Positions 35,219 to 44,535 of a stretch of 64,000 nt of DNA are shown here, one piece after another; within the stretch, counting starts at the first letter, position 1; each line of letters opens with the position of its first letter. Below the pieces are notes generated by a model that made no database searches, was not told the DNA's origin, and worked only from the letters and a program-made list of their open reading frames with translations. The translations under genes were made by a program, and so were the position numbers. The DNA is taken from assembly GCA_965222645.1 (NCBI GenBank), contig OZ244968.1:3224001-3288000 (forward strand), read 5' to 3'. This stretch comes from JABDMH01 sp965222645 (GTDB lineage Bacteria > Bacteroidota > Bacteroidia > Chitinophagales > Saprospiraceae).

Positions 35219-36853
35219 TCACCCCAAATACTTCCCCACGATCGGCAGCCGCCTACCCATCCCAAAGGCCTTAGATGACACCCGTAGGACAGGCGGCGTC
35301 TGAAACCGCTTAAACTCATTGATATTGACCAACCGAAGTATACGCCTGACGAGCTCTTCATCGTATCCCATGGCAATGATCTCTTTAGGGCCCTTTTCTC
35401 TCTCGATATACTGGTAGAGGATCACATCCAGGATATCGTATTCCGGCAGTGAGTCACTGTCCTTTTGGTTTGGTCTCAGCTCAGCGCTGGGAGGTTTTGT
35501 AATTGTATTACCCGGGATCATTTCTTCATTCCGGTTTATATGCCGTGCCAGACCATAAACTTCGGTCTTGTACAAATCTCCGATTACGCTCAACCCACCG
35601 CACATGTCTCCGTATAGGGTACCGTATCCCACGGCAGCTTCACTCTTGTTTGATGTATTCAGAAGGATGTGTCCAAATTTATTCGACAGGGCCATGAGAA
35701 TAATGCCCCTGCACCTGGCCTGTATGTTTTCTTCGGTTACGTTAAACGAAGTACCCGTAAAAACATCTTTGAGTGATTCATTAAATGCGGCATAGCTCTT
35801 TTCAATGGGAATGATGTCGTGCGGCATGCCCAGATTTTGAGCTAGCGACACTGCGTCATCAATCGAGTGCTGAGAGGAAAACTCTGAAGGCATCAGAATT
35901 CCTCGCACATTTTCGGCACCCAGGGCAGTTGCTGCCAGGGCGGCAGTCAGTGCAGAATCAATGCCACCGCTGAGCCCCAGGATGGCTTTTTTAAAACCGA
36001 GTTTGCCAAAGTAATCCCGTATCCCCAGTACAATGGCGTCGTGGACCAAATGAAATTTCTCTTGTAACTGTATACTGTCCTCCCCAATATTTTTTACCTC
36101 GTTGAGATCAAAAACTTTGACTATTTCTTCAAAATAGGGGAGCTCTATGATTTTACCGGCTGGACTGGATACCATCGAGCCACCATCGAAGATAAGCTCA
36201 GTTTGGGCACCTACATTATTTATGTAAAATACAGGGAGGTTATAGCGCAAGGCATTCTCACGGACAATATCAATGCGATCCTGTGTGTGATCATAGGCAA
36301 AGGGTGAGGCAGAAATGTTGATCATCACATCCGGCTTTTGTGTGATCATCTCATCCATCGGGCAAAGGGTGTACAGTGGATTTTCGTTTCCGATGTTCCA
36401 GATGTCTTCGCAGACGGTAAGGGCAATGCGAGTGCCCATATACTCAAATGTTTGGAAATCTTCTGCGGGTTCAAAGTAGCGATATTCGTCAAAGACGTCG
36501 TAGGTAGGCAAGAGTGCTTTTTTCGCTTTGTGAATGACTTCTCCACCGGCCAGAACAAAGGCACAATTGTGCAGATCTTTGCCCTCAACTACGGGATTCT
36601 TAGAGGGACTGCCTACGATGATACAGATGTCTGAAGATGCCTCACAGAGCGATTGAACCGAAGCGTCTGCACGTCTGATAAAGTCATTGAACTCTAAAAA
36701 ATCACGGGGCGGATACCCGCAGGTAGCCAGCTCGCCAAAACAGATAATGTCTACCTGTTGGTTCTTGGCCTGGTCAATAGCCTGCAACATTTTCTCGAGG
36801 TTGCCCTTAAAATTTCCAATGTGATAATTGAGCTGTGCAATGGCTATCCGCAT
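35219..36853 (-). CDS. nadE: Glutamine-dependent NAD+ synthetase
   Basis: The last step of NAD synthesis, amidating nicotinate adenine dinucleotide with ammonia released from glutamine. The ATG at 36853 gives MRIAIAQLNYHIGNF and 544 residues. The N-terminal nitrilase domain (1-260) has the Glu/Lys/Cys triad in CFGELATCGYP, KALLPTYDVF and LTVCEDIWN. The C-terminal synthetase domain has the PP-loop LGLSGGIDSALTAALAATAL, NTSNKSEAAVGYGTLYGDM and TKPPSAELRPNQKD. It is full length and apparently monocistronic. Confidence 0.96.
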   Translation of the reverse strand: MRIAIAQLNYHIGNFKGNLEKMLQAIDQAKNQQVDIICFGELATCGYPPRDFLEFNDFIRRADASVQSLCEASSDICIIVGSPSKNPVVEGKDLHNCAFVLAGGEVIHKAKKALLPTYDVFDEYRYFEPAEDFQTFEYMGTRIALTVCEDIWNIGNENPLYTLCPMDEMITQKPDVMINISASPFAYDHTQDRIDIVRENALRYNLPVFYINNVGAQTELIFDGGSMVSSPAGKIIELPYFEEIVKVFDLNEVKNIGEDSIQLQEKFHLVHDAIVLGIRDYFGKLGFKKAILGLSGGIDSALTAALAATALGAENVRGILMPSEFSSQHSIDDAVSLAQNLGMPHDIIPIEKSYAAFNESLKDVFTGTSFNVTEENIQARCRGIILMALSNKFGHILLNTSNKSEAAVGYGTLYGDMCGGLSVIGDLYKTEVYGLARHINRNEEMIPGNTITKPPSAELRPNQKDSDSLPEYDILDVILYQYIEREKGPKEIIAMGYDEELVRRILRLVNINEFKRFQTPPVLRVSSKAFGMGRRLPIVGKYLG

Positions 36854-36909
36854 GGGGATCAAAAATCAGAAAAAAATACCATTGGGAAATGACTCCCTGC
36901 AGATTTCTC

Positions 36910-37516
36910 CTACCTCCCCTTTACAAACCGCAAAGATTGATCATTGATCCTCAAGAAATAAATGCCTGGTGAAAGGCCGTCAATAGCAATTGCCCTACTC
37001 TCCAGTATACTTGTTGTATTTTCCTTCCCTTTAAGTCCAGAATGTCATAAAAAAATTGCCATCAGAAAGCAGATCCAAGGGGTTTGTCGGCACCTCCAGT
37101 GAATTAAAAATGTGCCCGTAGCCGTATTTGGGTGTGGATGGTGATGAAGGGTCTCCTATCACTATATATTTGTATCCTCCTTTGAGAAATTTTATGTGTT
37201 CGATCTGTCCTTGCTCAATGGATTGTATGGCCGTTCCCCTGTGAGTGTCCGCTGATCCGGGGGGATATGGGCGTAAATCAATGCCATTATGCCAGTCGTA
37301 TTGAGACAGGTTTCTCGCACCATAATCACTGGTGATCTCTCTTGGCGTATAATCAGCGGGGGTTGTGTGATAATTGTACATTATACTGTATTCGGCAGAA
37401 TTATCAGACAGTGGGCAATCACTGCAAATAGAATACTTTATCACTTTGAGTTGCCCATATAATGAGGTGATCGATACGGTGCAAGACAAGAAGATAATAA
37501 AGACGTATTGACCCAT
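36910..37516 (-). pseudogene. Decayed M23-type peptidase gene with T9SS sorting-domain remnant
   Basis: The first frame (37031-37516) has a signal peptide and part of an M23/LytM domain (ITSDYGARNLSQYDWHNGID, with H and D in metal-ligand positions, and YGYGHIF). It then runs into NPLDLLSDGNF and stops. A T7 run marks a shift to a second frame reading FYDILDLKGRKIQ. A third frame reads TSILESRAIAIDGLSPGIYF and LRINDQSLRFVKGR, ending at a TAG at 36910-36912. Together these make a type A sorting domain. Two frameshifts are visible, and part of the M23 domain seems deleted. Whether the errors are biological or from assembly is unknown. It follows the lipoprotein gene by 6 bp. Confidence 0.8.
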
Positions 37517-37522
37517 GGCCGA

Positions 37523-38590
37523 TCAATTTTGGGAATTAAAAGGTGTTACAGTAAATTCATCCCAGGTGTATTTCAGTTTTTCCGGATTTTGCCAGTCATA
37601 AACACCTTCTTCTGTATATCTGTGCTTCGTGTTGAAGTCTTGAATAATCCTTTCTCCAGATCTGATAATTCGCTTCCTTGGATTATATACAAAATTTAAG
37701 CAATAGAAATCACTAACCTTGTTTTTATTGCAATCTATGGATCTAAAAAAAAAGTCATCTTTTTGCCAAATGGTTCCGTTATAGATTTCGATATTCATTT
37801 CTGAGTGAATTAGAATGTCTTCAGACAGATCGTATATTCTAAAATTTTCCTTAACATCACCACCTCCCTCTTCGGGATACGCTCTTCCCGACAGTACGGC
37901 AAGATAATCACCATCGTCAGTAAGACATGTCATGAAGGTTTCTTCTCCGTTTAGATCAATACTATCGGTCTTCACTCCCACACTGTCCAGGATATAGATC
38001 CTTGACTTTGCTGCCATGGGTCCGTTTTCTCCATTGATATTCAGATTGAATGACACTGCTTCTCTTGTCTTACTCAAGCCAGGTAAAGTGTACTTGGGCA
38101 CTATCACAAAAGGGGCGTTCGGCTCCCATTTCTCTGGCCCGTCCCAAATGATGTCCGGAATGGCTTGCCTTATTTCCTCCCGTGTTTTGCCTCCTATGTC
38201 AAAAACAGGTAATTCAAGATATGTGGTGTCCAGAACCGGGTACTGCAAATCATAATCTGATGGCAGTAGATCTGCCAGCTTTACATGATTGAGGTAATTG
38301 TAGTTCTTGTCAAAAAAGAAATAAAAATACTCTCTGATTCTTCTCGTGTTCGGTGTAATTATTTGTGTCCTTGGAGTAATCGCATCCATTTCAAACCATA
38401 TGGCATGGGTCGTTTCGCTCGCATCTGGGATAAAGTACTTGATCTGATTGATCATACTATCCTTTAGCAACCTTTCAGTCTCCAGCGTTATTTTTTGAGC
38501 ACCTTGTTTGGCAGGCTTGACAGCTTCCCCCTCCTTCACACCCCCACAACCACATCCCGACCCAGACAAGAAGACCACCAGTGCCAGCAT
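37523..38590 (-). CDS. Unrecognised lipoprotein
   Basis: From the ATG at 38590 the product is 355 residues, beginning LALVVFLSGSGCGCGG, a lipoprotein signal with several Cys. The frame stays open upstream to an ATG at 38761, adding 57 residues of low plausibility. With the short start the signal lacks basic residues, so the true start is uncertain. The mature part contains YLELPVFDIGGKTREEIRQA and SFNLNINGENGPMAAKS, then a beta-rich C-terminal half (EETFMTCLTDDGDYLAVLSG, FRIYDLSEDILI). No family is recognised. The decayed M23 gene follows directly, suggesting an operon. Confidence 0.6.
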   Translation of the reverse strand: MLALVVFLSGSGCGCGGVKEGEAVKPAKQGAQKITLETERLLKDSMINQIKYFIPDASETTHAIWFEMDAITPRTQIITPNTRRIREYFYFFFDKNYNYLNHVKLADLLPSDYDLQYPVLDTTYLELPVFDIGGKTREEIRQAIPDIIWDGPEKWEPNAPFVIVPKYTLPGLSKTREAVSFNLNINGENGPMAAKSRIYILDSVGVKTDSIDLNGEETFMTCLTDDGDYLAVLSGRAYPEEGGGDVKENFRIYDLSEDILIHSEMNIEIYNGTIWQKDDFFFRSIDCNKNKVSDFYCLNFVYNPRKRIIRSGERIIQDFNTKHRYTEEGVYDWQNPEKLKYTWDEFTVTPFNSQN

Positions 38591-39020
38591 AAAAAATGCG
38601 AGACTTCGATGTTGACAGGCTGCATTCGCCTCCTTATAATGACTGGACTTCTTGTGGGTAGGAAGGATGCCAGCGCCCCTGAATGAAATCCCGTGTCGAA
38701 GTGGTGAGATGGGATAGTGCGGGTTCATGGTCGGTGTTATTACTTTGAAATGTTGTGTCAAGATATGAAATTATTTTGTAATGCGTAATGTATGAGTTAT
38801 TTTCTTCAAACTGCATGTCGGCTCCATTTCCTGCACCCAGGTGCCTTATCATTTATCCAGACGGAAACATCGTGCACCATTTTATTCTCTCGTAGTCATC
38901 TTGACCAAGCAACAGACCTGTGATCTGAAGAATAAGAACTAACCCCGAATCCTGCATTTTTTCAACGCAATCTGATCAGCGAGAGTACATCGGTTAGTCC
39001 CCTCCCTTGCCCCAGCTTTC
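38591..39020. other. Region without a supported gene
   Basis: About 430 bp between two minus-strand genes. The first 171 bp are open in frame with the lipoprotein gene and may belong to it. The rest is stop-rich in all frames I read and holds no recognised RNA, repeat or promoter consensus. Confidence 0.5.
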
Positions 39021-39632
39021 TTACTGTTTGTGACAATATTTCTTTAGCTTCCTGACCCACTTTTCCACCGTCACATCCAAATCTCTCCACTTATAGGTAG
39101 CACTGCCAAAATAGGCATCAAAAAACGAAGAAAAGGCGAACAACCTCACATAATATGGAAAGGGCCGATCTAGAGGCTCGAGGTGGTGATCGTGTATGAT
39201 CAGGGCATCGGCACCACTTTCTGTATTAGTCCGAAAGACAAAAAAATGCCCGGGAGATTTAGCTATGCCGCTTATCGATGTGTCTGCCACACACCGAAAA
39301 GGTGATATGTTGTAATGCTGCTCCACAGCGCCTGTAAGTGCCCTGCTAAAACTATCGACACGCATCTCCTCCTGTTCTAACATTTTCTGAAGTCTCCTCC
39401 TTTTCTTGCTTTCCTCCATGCCTGAAATTTCGTTTTCCAACCATTGGATCTTTTGTGATTGCGTAGGTATTACAAAAAATACTTTCACTTTATCTGAATC
39501 GTTGCACCATTCTACTGGATACTGTGCGTTAGAAAATGGCGAAAGATGGAGGAATAATGCCAACGAGAGGTAACACCAGATGGAGTGGAGCCGGAAAGCA
39601 CATGTCTTCCTCAGAACTGTATTTTCGTCCAT
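39021..39632 (-). CDS. Unrecognised exported protein
   Basis: A 203-residue protein with a signal peptide near residues 14-36 (SIWCYLSLALFLHLSPFSNA). A charged helical segment follows (about 55-90, LENEISGMEESKKRRRLQKM), then a mixed region with ISPFRCVADTS and GHFFVFRTNTESGADALIIH. The C-terminus is basic (VEKWVRKLKKYCHKQ). I recognise no family. It is divergent from the MoxR gene, whose ATG is 57 bp away, so the two promoters must overlap. Confidence 0.6.
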   Translation of the reverse strand: MDENTVLRKTCAFRLHSIWCYLSLALFLHLSPFSNAQYPVEWCNDSDKVKVFFVIPTQSQKIQWLENEISGMEESKKRRRLQKMLEQEEMRVDSFSRALTGAVEQHYNISPFRCVADTSISGIAKSPGHFFVFRTNTESGADALIIHDHHLEPLDRPFPYYVRLFAFSSFFDAYFGSATYKWRDLDVTVEKWVRKLKKYCHKQ

Positions 39633-39689
39633 GCTAAAAAAATATCATTTTTACGCTCCCGTATTACTTCACAAATATTAACGAATAAG

Positions 39690-40688
39690 ATGCAACCATC
39701 TCTCGATATTGAAGCACTAAACAAACAAATTTATATAGAAAGCGAGTTTGTGGAGCGCCTGCGCACAGAGACTTCCAAGGTCATCGTTGGTCAGGATCGC
39801 ATGATGGAGCGGCTCCTGCTGGGGCTGCTTACCAAGGGACATGTCTTGCTCGAAGGTCTGCCTGGACTGGCAAAGACACTGGCAATAAAGACACTGGCCA
39901 ATGCTGTGCATGGTAAGTTTAGCCGAATCCAATTTACACCTGACCTCTTGCCCGCAGACATCATCGGGACACTTATCTACAACCCCAGCGAGTCCGACTT
40001 TAAGGTGCGCAAAGGACCCATTTTTGCCAATTTTATACTCGCCGATGAAATAAACCGTGCTCCTGCCAAGGTGCAAAGTGCATTACTGGAGGCCATGCAA
40101 GAACGACAGGTAACCATAGGTGACAAATCCTACCAGTTGGAAGAACCCTTCCTCGTTTTAGCAACCCAAAATCCAATCGAACAGGAAGGCACGTATCCTC
40201 TTCCCGAGGCACAGGTAGACCGGTTTATGCTCAAAGTAAACATCGGCTATCCCACAAAGGATGAAGAACGAGAAATCATAAGACGCAACCTCAACGACGA
40301 TTCATTTGGGACAGTCCAAACTGCCATTTCACCTGACGAAGTCATCCGTGCCCGGCGTACCGTACGCAAAGTATATATGGACGATAAGATCGAGCAATAT
40401 ATACTGGACATCGTCTTTACCACCAGAGAGCCCGAGAATAATAATTTGGAAAAACTAAAACCACTCATTCTCTACGGGGCAAGTCCCAGGGCGAGCATCA
40501 ATTTAGGCCTGGCATCCAAGGCTCATGCATTTCTACAGCGCAGAGGTTTTGTGATTCCCGAAGACGTGCGAGCTGTAAGCCACGATATACTGAGACATCG
40601 CATCGGTCTTACCTATGAGGCCGAAGCAGAAAATATAAATCAGGAAGATATTATCAATGATATATTGAATGTGGTGGAAGTACCCTAG
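39690..40688 (+). CDS. MoxR-type AAA+ ATPase
   Basis: A chaperone-like ATPase that heads the Bat operon. The ATG at 39690 gives 332 residues; the frame is open from 39585, but that part overlaps the divergent gene and lacks homology. The Walker A motif is LLEGLPGLAKTLAIK, Walker B is FILADEINRAPAKVQSALLE, and sensor 1 is LATQNPIEQEGTYPLPEAQV followed by DRF. MoxR proteins are thought to remodel or insert cofactors in VWA-domain partners; here the partners would be BatA and BatB downstream. The DUF58 gene starts 49 bp later. Confidence 0.93.
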   Translation: MQPSLDIEALNKQIYIESEFVERLRTETSKVIVGQDRMMERLLLGLLTKGHVLLEGLPGLAKTLAIKTLANAVHGKFSRIQFTPDLLPADIIGTLIYNPSESDFKVRKGPIFANFILADEINRAPAKVQSALLEAMQERQVTIGDKSYQLEEPFLVLATQNPIEQEGTYPLPEAQVDRFMLKVNIGYPTKDEEREIIRRNLNDDSFGTVQTAISPDEVIRARRTVRKVYMDDKIEQYILDIVFTTREPENNNLEKLKPLILYGASPRASINLGLASKAHAFLQRRGFVIPEDVRAVSHDILRHRIGLTYEAEAENINQEDIINDILNVVEVP

Positions 40689-40737
40689 CGAATGAAATCC
40701 AATCATTGGGTCAAGCTGTCATCATCAAGCACGAGCT

Positions 40738-41607
40738 ATGGAAACGAGTGAGTTACTCAAGAAAGTCAGAAAGATTGAAATCAAGACCAAGGGAATCAGT
40801 AAAGAACTTTTTTCCGGTGAGTACCACAGTGCATTTAAAGGTAGGGGGATGTCTTTTAGCGAGGTCCGTGATTATCAATACGGTGATGATGTGCGAAATA
40901 TCGAATGGAATGTCACTGCACGCACAGGTCATCCCCATGTGAAAGTCTTTGAGGAAGAACGCGAACTCACGGTAATGCTGCTGGCCGATATCAGTCCCTC
41001 TTCTTCCTTTGGTACGCGCCAATATATACGGAGAGATTTGATTACCGAGATTTGCGCGGTACTTGCATTTTCTGCCATAAACAATAATGATAAAGTAGGT
41101 CTTATTCTCTTTTCTGAAGGGGTCGATCTTTATATTCCACCCAAAAAGGGAAAAAAGCACATCCTAAGGATAATTCGCGAGCTCATAGACGGCAAATCAT
41201 CTCAAAAAAACACCAATGTCGCAACGGCCATAGAGTATTTTAATAACGTGGTCAAAAAAAGGAGCATCTGTTTTCTTCTCAGTGACTTTCTGGCACCTGA
41301 TTTCGAACAGCCACTACAAATCGCCTCCCGAAAACACGATATTATTGGTATGCATCTCTTCGATCCCTTTGAAAAATCACTCCCAAAAGCCGGGATCATT
41401 CGTGTGGTGAACTCAGAAACCGGGATCGAACAATGGATCGATACCAGTCACAATAACACCCGCATCACACACGAGCAGGCATTTGCAGAAAAGGTAAACA
41501 ATCTCGATACTCTGTTTAATAAAAGCAGAGCCGATTTGATCCACCTCGAAAGCAGGGAATCATACATCCTCGCCCTGCATCGCTTTTTTAAGAAAAGATC
41601 AAACTGA
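40738..41607 (+). CDS. DUF58 domain protein
   Basis: A 289-residue soluble protein with the DUF58 signature GEYHSAFKGRGMSFSEVRDY and YGDDVRNIEWNVTARTGHPH, followed by a VWA-like fold (ELTVMLLADISPSSSFG, then SICFLLSDFLAPDF). In Bacteroidota it always lies between MoxR and the Bat genes, and is presumed to work with the ATPase. Its TGA overlaps the ATG of the next gene by one base. Confidence 0.92.
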   Translation: METSELLKKVRKIEIKTKGISKELFSGEYHSAFKGRGMSFSEVRDYQYGDDVRNIEWNVTARTGHPHVKVFEEERELTVMLLADISPSSSFGTRQYIRRDLITEICAVLAFSAINNNDKVGLILFSEGVDLYIPPKKGKKHILRIIRELIDGKSSQKNTNVATAIEYFNNVVKKRSICFLLSDFLAPDFEQPLQIASRKHDIIGMHLFDPFEKSLPKAGIIRVVNSETGIEQWIDTSHNNTRITHEQAFAEKVNNLDTLFNKSRADLIHLESRESYILALHRFFKKRSN

Positions 41608-42512
41608 TGCCAGTGCGAAGTTTGTTGGGTGCGATCTTTGTGGTAATACCAATGCTATCCATTGGTCAGATGTCTTTGCATTGCACAATTGACAGCAACA
41701 CGATGCTTATTGGCGATCAACGCGATATCCAGTTGATCTTTAAGTCCAACGCACCCACTATTCCTGACACGGTCTCTTTTGAGGGGTGGCGAGAACTTGG
41801 TGTAGAACCCGTGACCGGGCAAAGGTGGCAACAACATGATCCCACGACTTTCAGCCAGGTTGTACGAATTGCCGCATTCGATACCGGATACATAAAATTG
41901 CCGCCTTTGATTTTGCCAATTGATGCGGAGGGCTCATCGGATACCATACTTTCGAATACATTGGCTATCGAGGTCAATGCAATTGCAGTGGATTCATCAG
42001 GTCTGGCACCACTAAAACCCATCCTGAGAGAGCCCTTTTCGATACGGGATATTATACCGTATCTCATCGCTTTTTCCATCGGAGCATTGCTCATTGCCAT
42101 TTATCTCTTCCGGAAGAATAAATCCAAGCCTCAACCTGTGAATATCGAAATACCGATTCCTCCGGATGAGCGTGCACTGGAAGAACTGAGATTGCTTCGG
42201 GAGAAAAAACTATGGCAACAGGGCAAAATCAAGGACTATCAATCTGAACTCACACATATTATCCGCAGCTATCTTGAGGAGCGGTATGAGATGCCTGCGC
42301 TGGAATCGACAACGACTGAAATATTGAATACCCAACGCATAAAAACGCTGGAAAAGGGTCTGATGGGTGATCTGTCTCAGATTCTAAACATTGCCGATCT
42401 GATCAAATTTGCAAAGGCAAAGCCGGAGATTGATCTGCACGAACGTTTTATGAAAAAGGCAGAGCATTTTATCATTGCAACAAGGGAGGTGAAAAAGTTG
42501 AACGATGATTAG
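41607..42512 (+). CDS. Bat-operon single-pass membrane protein (DUF4381-like)
   Basis: A 301-residue protein. It has a signal segment (1-21), then a periplasmic beta-rich domain (about 22-145). One membrane helix is at about 151-170 (IIPYLIAFSIGALLIAIYLF). A cytoplasmic helical tail of about 125 residues contains LREKKLWQQGKIKDYQSELT and IIRSYLEERYEMPALESTT. This layout and the tail motif resemble the DUF4381-type subunit found between DUF58 and BatA. It overlaps both neighbours (1 bp and 8 bp), so it is a tight member of the operon. Confidence 0.78.
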   Translation: MPVRSLLGAIFVVIPMLSIGQMSLHCTIDSNTMLIGDQRDIQLIFKSNAPTIPDTVSFEGWRELGVEPVTGQRWQQHDPTTFSQVVRIAAFDTGYIKLPPLILPIDAEGSSDTILSNTLAIEVNAIAVDSSGLAPLKPILREPFSIRDIIPYLIAFSIGALLIAIYLFRKNKSKPQPVNIEIPIPPDERALEELRLLREKKLWQQGKIKDYQSELTHIIRSYLEERYEMPALESTTTEILNTQRIKTLEKGLMGDLSQILNIADLIKFAKAKPEIDLHERFMKKAEHFIIATREVKKLNDD

Positions 42513-43509
42513 TTTTGTAAACAATCTAGCATTTGACCATCCGTGGTTTTTACTTGGATTGCTGATAGTGCCCTTTATGCTCTACTACCACTATTTTTAC
42601 AAAGGGAAGGCAAAAACTTCCTCTGTAATTGTCAGTGGGTCAGATCATCTCAGGCCTTCATTAAGGGTGCTGATGATTAAGTATTTGCCCTTAGTTCAGA
42701 TACTGGCATTGACTGCTTTTATTCTGGCATTGGCCAGGCCACAATTGGCATTGCGGGAAGAACAAATCACAGCTGAGGGTATTGACATCATTCTGGCTCT
42801 TGACTTGTCCAGCAGTATGCTCGCTAAAGATTTTCAACCAGATCGCCTGGAGGTCAGCAAAAAGGTAGCGGCTGATTTTGTTGCAAAAAGGCCCGATGAC
42901 CGGTTTGGTGTTGTCGTGTTTTCAGGTGAGAGTTTCACCCAATGCCCCCTCACTACCGATCATCGAATCGTAAGGAGATTTTTATCCCAATTACAGTGTG
43001 GATTTCTTGAAGAGGGAACTGCAATAGGGATGGGTCTGGCAACGGCAGTAAATCGTATAAAAGACAGTGATGCAAAAAGTAAAGTCGTGATATTGCTCAC
43101 CGATGGAGATAACAATACTGGATATATCAAGCCTCTGACAGCGGCAGAAATGGGTCGCGAATTGCAGATCAAAGTATATACGATTGGGGTGGGAAGTAAA
43201 GGCATGGCCCTCACCCCCCAGGGCAAGCGAAGTGACGGATCCTACGTTTTTGATTATGCCCGGGTAATAATCAATGAGGAACTACTCAGACAAATCGCTG
43301 AGATTACTGGCGGACAGTATTTCCGTGCCACCTCGGAAGAAGGACTTGAAATGGTGTACAATGAGATTGATCAGCTGGAGAAAACAGAACGGGAAGTGAC
43401 AACGATAAAAAGATACAGTGAAGAGTTCCCAAGATTTTTAAAAGTGGGTTTAGTACTATTTCTGTTACACTTACTATTGAGTATCACCTACCTGCGATCA
43501 TACCCTTGA
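42505..43509 (+). CDS. batA: BatA, VWA-domain membrane protein
   Basis: A 334-residue inner-membrane protein. Two N-terminal helices (about 12-30 and 60-78) and one C-terminal helix (about 312-330) frame a von Willebrand A domain. The MIDAS metal site is intact: DLSSSM (D-x-S-x-S), the Thr in EEGTAIGMGL, and LLTDGDNNTG. Bat proteins were first linked to aerotolerance in Bacteroides fragilis; the molecular role is still open. It overlaps the preceding gene by 8 bp, and batB follows after 7 bp. Confidence 0.93.
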   Translation: MISFVNNLAFDHPWFLLGLLIVPFMLYYHYFYKGKAKTSSVIVSGSDHLRPSLRVLMIKYLPLVQILALTAFILALARPQLALREEQITAEGIDIILALDLSSSMLAKDFQPDRLEVSKKVAADFVAKRPDDRFGVVVFSGESFTQCPLTTDHRIVRRFLSQLQCGFLEEGTAIGMGLATAVNRIKDSDAKSKVVILLTDGDNNTGYIKPLTAAEMGRELQIKVYTIGVGSKGMALTPQGKRSDGSYVFDYARVIINEELLRQIAEITGGQYFRATSEEGLEMVYNEIDQLEKTEREVTTIKRYSEEFPRFLKVGLVLFLLHLLLSITYLRSYP

Positions 43510-43516
43510 TAAAAAG

Positions 43517-44527
43517 ATGTTTAGATTCGAACATACCGAATATTTGTGGTTCCTCCTGGGGCTTATACCGCTCGCCCTTCTACTTTGGGTGACCTGGAAA
43601 TGGTATGCAAAGCAAAGGCGGCGTCTGGGAGATGTCGCGCTTGTAAGGACGTTGACACAACATTATTCAGTACGTCGTAGGAAGGGATTACAGATGTTGA
43701 CATTGATCGTTTCTGCACTTCTTATCGTGGCATGGGCTAATCCTCAGTGGGGGTCGAAGCGACAAAAAGTCAACGCAAAAAGTGCCGATGTTTTTATCGC
43801 TTTGGATATATCCAATAGCATGTACTGCCAGGATATTGCTCCCAGCCGGCTGGATCAGGCCAAGAGGTTTGCTTCTCAATTGTGCAACCGGCTGAGGGGT
43901 GAGCGAGTCGGCTTAATCCTCTTTGCGGGAAATGCCTATTTACAAATGCCTTTGACGTCAGATTATGCTGCGGCACAGGTTTTTGTACAGTCTGCACATC
44001 CCGGACTTGCAGGAACACAAGGTACCGCACTTGGTGATGCAATAGAAACTGCCCTGGAAGGGTTTGACGAAGGACGTCAATATCACAGGGTACTGGTCAT
44101 TGTGACAGATGGGGAAGATCATGATGCCGGGGCATTGGCATTGGCCAAGGAAGCATACGATCAGGGCATGTTGATTTTCACGGTCGGTGTGGGGACAGCT
44201 GATGGATCATTTATACCAATGATTGTGAGGGGAGAAGAGGACTGGAAAAGAGATGCACAGGGGCAACCGGTGCGAACCAAGCTCAATGAAACTTTGTTGA
44301 ATGAGTTGGCAGATCAAGGAGGAGGTCAATATTTCCACCTTAGCGAGGCTCAAACAATTATCAGGGTGATTGATGAAAAAGTAGACCAACTTGAGAAAAG
44401 AGAATTTGAAGAAAAGTCGTTTACAGAATATGAAAGTTATTTTCAATTATTTTTAGGATTGGGAATACTCGGCATCATTTTGCAATGGTTGTTGAAAAAT
44501 AATCTATTGAATGTAATAAGAGATTAA
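43517..44527 (+). CDS. batB: BatB, VWA-domain membrane protein
   Basis: A 336-residue paralogue of BatA with the same plan: N-terminal helices (FLLGLIPLALLLWVTW and LTLIVSALLIVAWANPQW), a VWA domain and a C-terminal helix (FLGLGILGIILQWLL). The MIDAS residues are in DISNSMY, GTQGTALGDAI and IVTDGEDHD. It lies 7 bp after batA and 8 bp before batC. Confidence 0.92.
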   Translation: MFRFEHTEYLWFLLGLIPLALLLWVTWKWYAKQRRRLGDVALVRTLTQHYSVRRRKGLQMLTLIVSALLIVAWANPQWGSKRQKVNAKSADVFIALDISNSMYCQDIAPSRLDQAKRFASQLCNRLRGERVGLILFAGNAYLQMPLTSDYAAAQVFVQSAHPGLAGTQGTALGDAIETALEGFDEGRQYHRVLVIVTDGEDHDAGALALAKEAYDQGMLIFTVGVGTADGSFIPMIVRGEEDWKRDAQGQPVRTKLNETLLNELADQGGGQYFHLSEAQTIIRVIDEKVDQLEKREFEEKSFTEYESYFQLFLGLGILGIILQWLLKNNLLNVIRD

Positions 44528-44535
44528 GATCACAA

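Noticed and set aside
39585..39689. N-terminal extension of the MoxR ATPase.
   Set aside because: It overlaps the divergent exported-protein gene and lacks MoxR homology; the ATG at 39690 gives the usual start.
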